A DNA stretch of 64,000 nucleotides from Dolichospermum sp. FACHB-1091 (GTDB taxonomy: Bacteria; Cyanobacteriota; Cyanobacteriia; Cyanobacteriales; Nostocaceae): the NCBI RefSeq assembly GCF_014697585.1, contig NZ_JACJSB010000003.1, positions 124,001 to 188,000 of the forward strand, written 5' to 3'. The position numbers and the translations under genes were made by a program. Positions 62,372 to 64,000 of this stretch are shown in pieces. The notes under the pieces were generated by a model that did no database searches, was not told the origin of the DNA, and worked only from the letters and a program-made list of their open reading frames with translations. Within the stretch, counting starts at the first letter, position 1; every line of letters starts with the position of its first letter.

Positions 62372-63223
62372 GTGTCAATTCAAGAACATAAAATTACAGT
62401 AGATTCTTTAGAATGGTTTTATCGGGAAGCTGAACCGATGGGTAGAACGGACTTAATTCCCGTGTTATTGTTACATGGGTTAGTTTCTCAAAGTTATAGT
62501 TGGAGGAATATTATTCCTAGTTTAGCAGCACAGGGAACTAGAGCGATCGCTCCTGACTGGATTGGTTGCGGATTTTCAGGTAAACCAGAGAAGGAGGATT
62601 TTGCTTATACTCCAGATGAATTTATCAAAGCACTAGCAGGATTTGTTGAAGCTCTAAAATTAGAGAGATTTTCCTTAGTTGTCCAAGGATTTTTAGGTTC
62701 AGTTGGGTTACAATACGCCTTACGTCATGCTGATAAAATTGCTAATATAGCCATTTTAAATACACCGATTTCTACGTCGGTGAAAATCCCTTGGAAAATC
62801 AAACAAATGGGTTTACCTTTAGCTGGGGATATAATCACCCAGGACCCCTTATTAGTGGATAGAACCTTAGAAAGTGGTAGTTGTTACCGCATTGAGGATC
62901 AAGATTTAGATGTTTATAGAAAACCATTTTTGAAAAGTTCTGCGTCTGGGAGAAGTCTCCTAGGGACAATTCGCAATTTACAATTAGAAAAAGCGATGAT
63001 AGAAATAGAAAATGGGTTAAAAGAATGGCAAAAACCGATTTTAGTACAATGGGGGATGATAGATCCTTGGTTATCTGTAGATATAGCGGAAAACTTGGTT
63101 AAATCTGTAGCAAATGGTGAAATTATCAAACTTAATAATGTGGGACATTACCCCCAAGAACATTATCATGAGGTGATTTTAGAGGATTTATTGCCATTTG
63201 TCCGGTGTGGGGGGGCGAATTAG
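62372..63223 (+). CDS. Alpha/beta-hydrolase-fold protein lacking the nucleophile
   Basis: 283 residues from GTG 62372 (MSIQEHKITVDSLEWFYREA). Closest to haloalkane-dehalogenase/epoxide-hydrolase-like proteins: LLLHGLVSQSYSWRNIIPSL, APDWIGCGFSGKP (60-72) and the nucleophile elbow region. In active relatives the elbow reads VVQDWGG; here it is LVVQGFLGSVGL, with Gly106 where the catalytic Asp or Ser should be. Acid Asp231 (GMIDPWLS) and His259 (NVGHYPQE) remain. So it may be non-catalytic or use another residue. The same replacement seems usual in cyanobacterial homologues, from memory. Cytoplasmic. A three-unit promoter repeat array lies upstream on the opposite strand. Confidence 0.75.
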   Translation: MSIQEHKITVDSLEWFYREAEPMGRTDLIPVLLLHGLVSQSYSWRNIIPSLAAQGTRAIAPDWIGCGFSGKPEKEDFAYTPDEFIKALAGFVEALKLERFSLVVQGFLGSVGLQYALRHADKIANIAILNTPISTSVKIPWKIKQMGLPLAGDIITQDPLLVDRTLESGSCYRIEDQDLDVYRKPFLKSSASGRSLLGTIRNLQLEKAMIEIENGLKEWQKPILVQWGMIDPWLSVDIAENLVKSVANGEIIKLNNVGHYPQEHYHEVILEDLLPFVRCGGAN

Positions 63224-63404
63224 GGGATATTTAAAAGGTAACTGATTATTCCCTATTCCCTGTTGAGACCAAAGAATTGCTCTAAATTAGTGGAAAGTCT
63301 GCCACTATAGCTGTAAAAGTTGGTCATGGGTGTTACCCTAATGTTAGAGTTGCAAAGAGATTAATCGCCAACTTTTGGAGACACAAGGCAAACAGCGAGT
63401 ATCA

Positions 63405-64000
63405 ATGTTAAAGAAACTACAAAAAAGACAAATTTATCTGCTTGCTGGTGCTGGACTATGTGCCTTTTTGGCTGGGGCAATGGTGTCAGCCCCCCAAGCT
63501 GGCAAAACCCTAAGTCAATGGTTGAACTTGAGTCAGAGTAAGCCAGAAGGGTTATCTGAGGCTAATAAAGTTAAGTCAGTTGTATTTTCTCTGTTGTCTG
63601 AATCTGTACCAGAAAGATTAACAAAACTCCAGGAAATTGCTGAAAAAGGTAGTTCACCAGATCGGGAACGGGCTCGTTATCTATTGGCCTGTGATTACGT
63701 GGGAACCTCCCAAGGAAAAAAAGCGCTGAGTTTATTGGTAGGATTAGAAAAAGACTATCCTGTTTTAGCTCCTTATATTTTACTTAAACAAGCCCAAGCT
63801 CATGATATTTTAGGTGAAGATAGGAAAGCTTCAGATTTGCGCCAAAAGGTAGTAAAGGAATATAGCAAGGAAGCGGCCGTAGTCAAAGCCATATATGCGA
63901 TCGCCCAACCAAAATTATATAATCAAGCGATCGCACAATTTCCCTCCCATCCTCTGACTTGGGAAATTATCCGCAAAAGCTTAAAAGATAACTCAAATCA
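63405..64000 (+). CDS. Probable soluble lytic transglycosylase, N-terminal part (3' partial)
   Basis: About 198 residues before the window ends. ATG 63405 starts a signal-anchor (KKLQKRQIYLLAGAGLCAFL AGAMVSA), then helical-hairpin repeats: ANKVKSVVFSLLSESVPERL, DRERARYLLACDYVGTSQGK, APYILLKQAQAHDILGEDRK, PSHPLTWEIIRKSLKDN. This is the pattern of the helical ring (U domain) of Slt70-like enzymes in cyanobacteria. The catalytic SLT domain would be beyond the right edge, so the call is probable only. Periplasmic peptidoglycan turnover is the likely role. Confidence 0.6.
   Translation, partial: MLKKLQKRQIYLLAGAGLCAFLAGAMVSAPQAGKTLSQWLNLSQSKPEGLSEANKVKSVVFSLLSESVPERLTKLQEIAEKGSSPDRERARYLLACDYVGTSQGKKALSLLVGLEKDYPVLAPYILLKQAQAHDILGEDRKASDLRQKVVKEYSKEAAVVKAIYAIAQPKLYNQAIAQFPSHPLTWEIIRKSLKDNSN

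Overview
The window is about 64 kb of chromosome from a filamentous, heterocyst-forming cyanobacterium (order Nostocales). Evidence: psaC, ndhS, psb29/thf1 and a Psb32-type TPM protein show oxygenic photosynthesis; hetZ and a split patU are heterocyst genes; the amiC1-amiC2-murI-sds-hetZ-patU order matches what I recall of Anabaena sp. PCC 7120; GCGATCGC (HIP1) octamers are frequent; and the intergenic DNA is full of heptamer tandem repeats (STRR) and small dispersed repeats typical of this order. The species cannot be fixed from sequence alone.

Layout. 0-9 kb: end of a TamB-like gene, a restriction-gene remnant, sbcD, cysH, a TPM/Psb32 protein and a urea ABC transporter operon urtABCD without urtE. 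9-19 kb: small conserved proteins, ndhS, rodA, mrp, an SRPBCC protein, hemF, psb29 and an exbB-exbD pair. 19.4-24.5 kb: accessory island with two arrays of a 174-bp repeat, an orphan small protein and a single-chain MmeI-type restriction-modification enzyme. 24.5-37 kb: Na+/H+ antiporter, tandem AMIN amidases amiC1-amiC2, murI, sds, hetZ, patU5, patU3. 37-50 kb: a transglutaminase-fold membrane protein lacking catalytic residues, a DivIVA-like coiled-coil protein, coaD, lgt, cobM, gdhA, a gene split by a MITE, glmS, psaC, a DUF6464 protein and fmt. 50-64 kb: a secreted protein, minCDE, a four-carbon acid sugar kinase, a candidate small RNA, a frameshifted small exported protein, a TauE/SafE-UreH-type transporter, a two-RCK channel with an unusual filter, a second promoter-repeat array, an alpha/beta hydrolase without its nucleophile, and the start of a probable lytic transglycosylase.

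How genes work together: amiC1/amiC2/murI (peptidoglycan and septum), rodA, lgt, glmS, minCDE and hetZ/patU connect cell envelope, division and filament patterning; urtABCD and gdhA are nitrogen acquisition; cysH is sulfur assimilation; hemF, cobM, psaC, ndhS and psb29 serve tetrapyrrole and photosynthesis functions.

The most unusual signals are non-coding. Two different tandem-repeat families (six 174-bp units near 19.7-21.3 kb, three about 220-bp units near 61.6-62.2 kb) share the same core on the minus strand: TTGAC[A/T], exactly 17 bp, TA-N3-T, then a leader ending AGGAAGAAC[T/C]ATC. Outside this core they differ, so nine promoter-like units seem kept for transcription of a short RNA. Four families of MITE-like elements are also visible. 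One has a clean 5-bp target duplication and splits a gene whose frame is restored exactly by removing it. Another has 151-bp copies flanked by TA, with an empty site preserved in a sister repeat.
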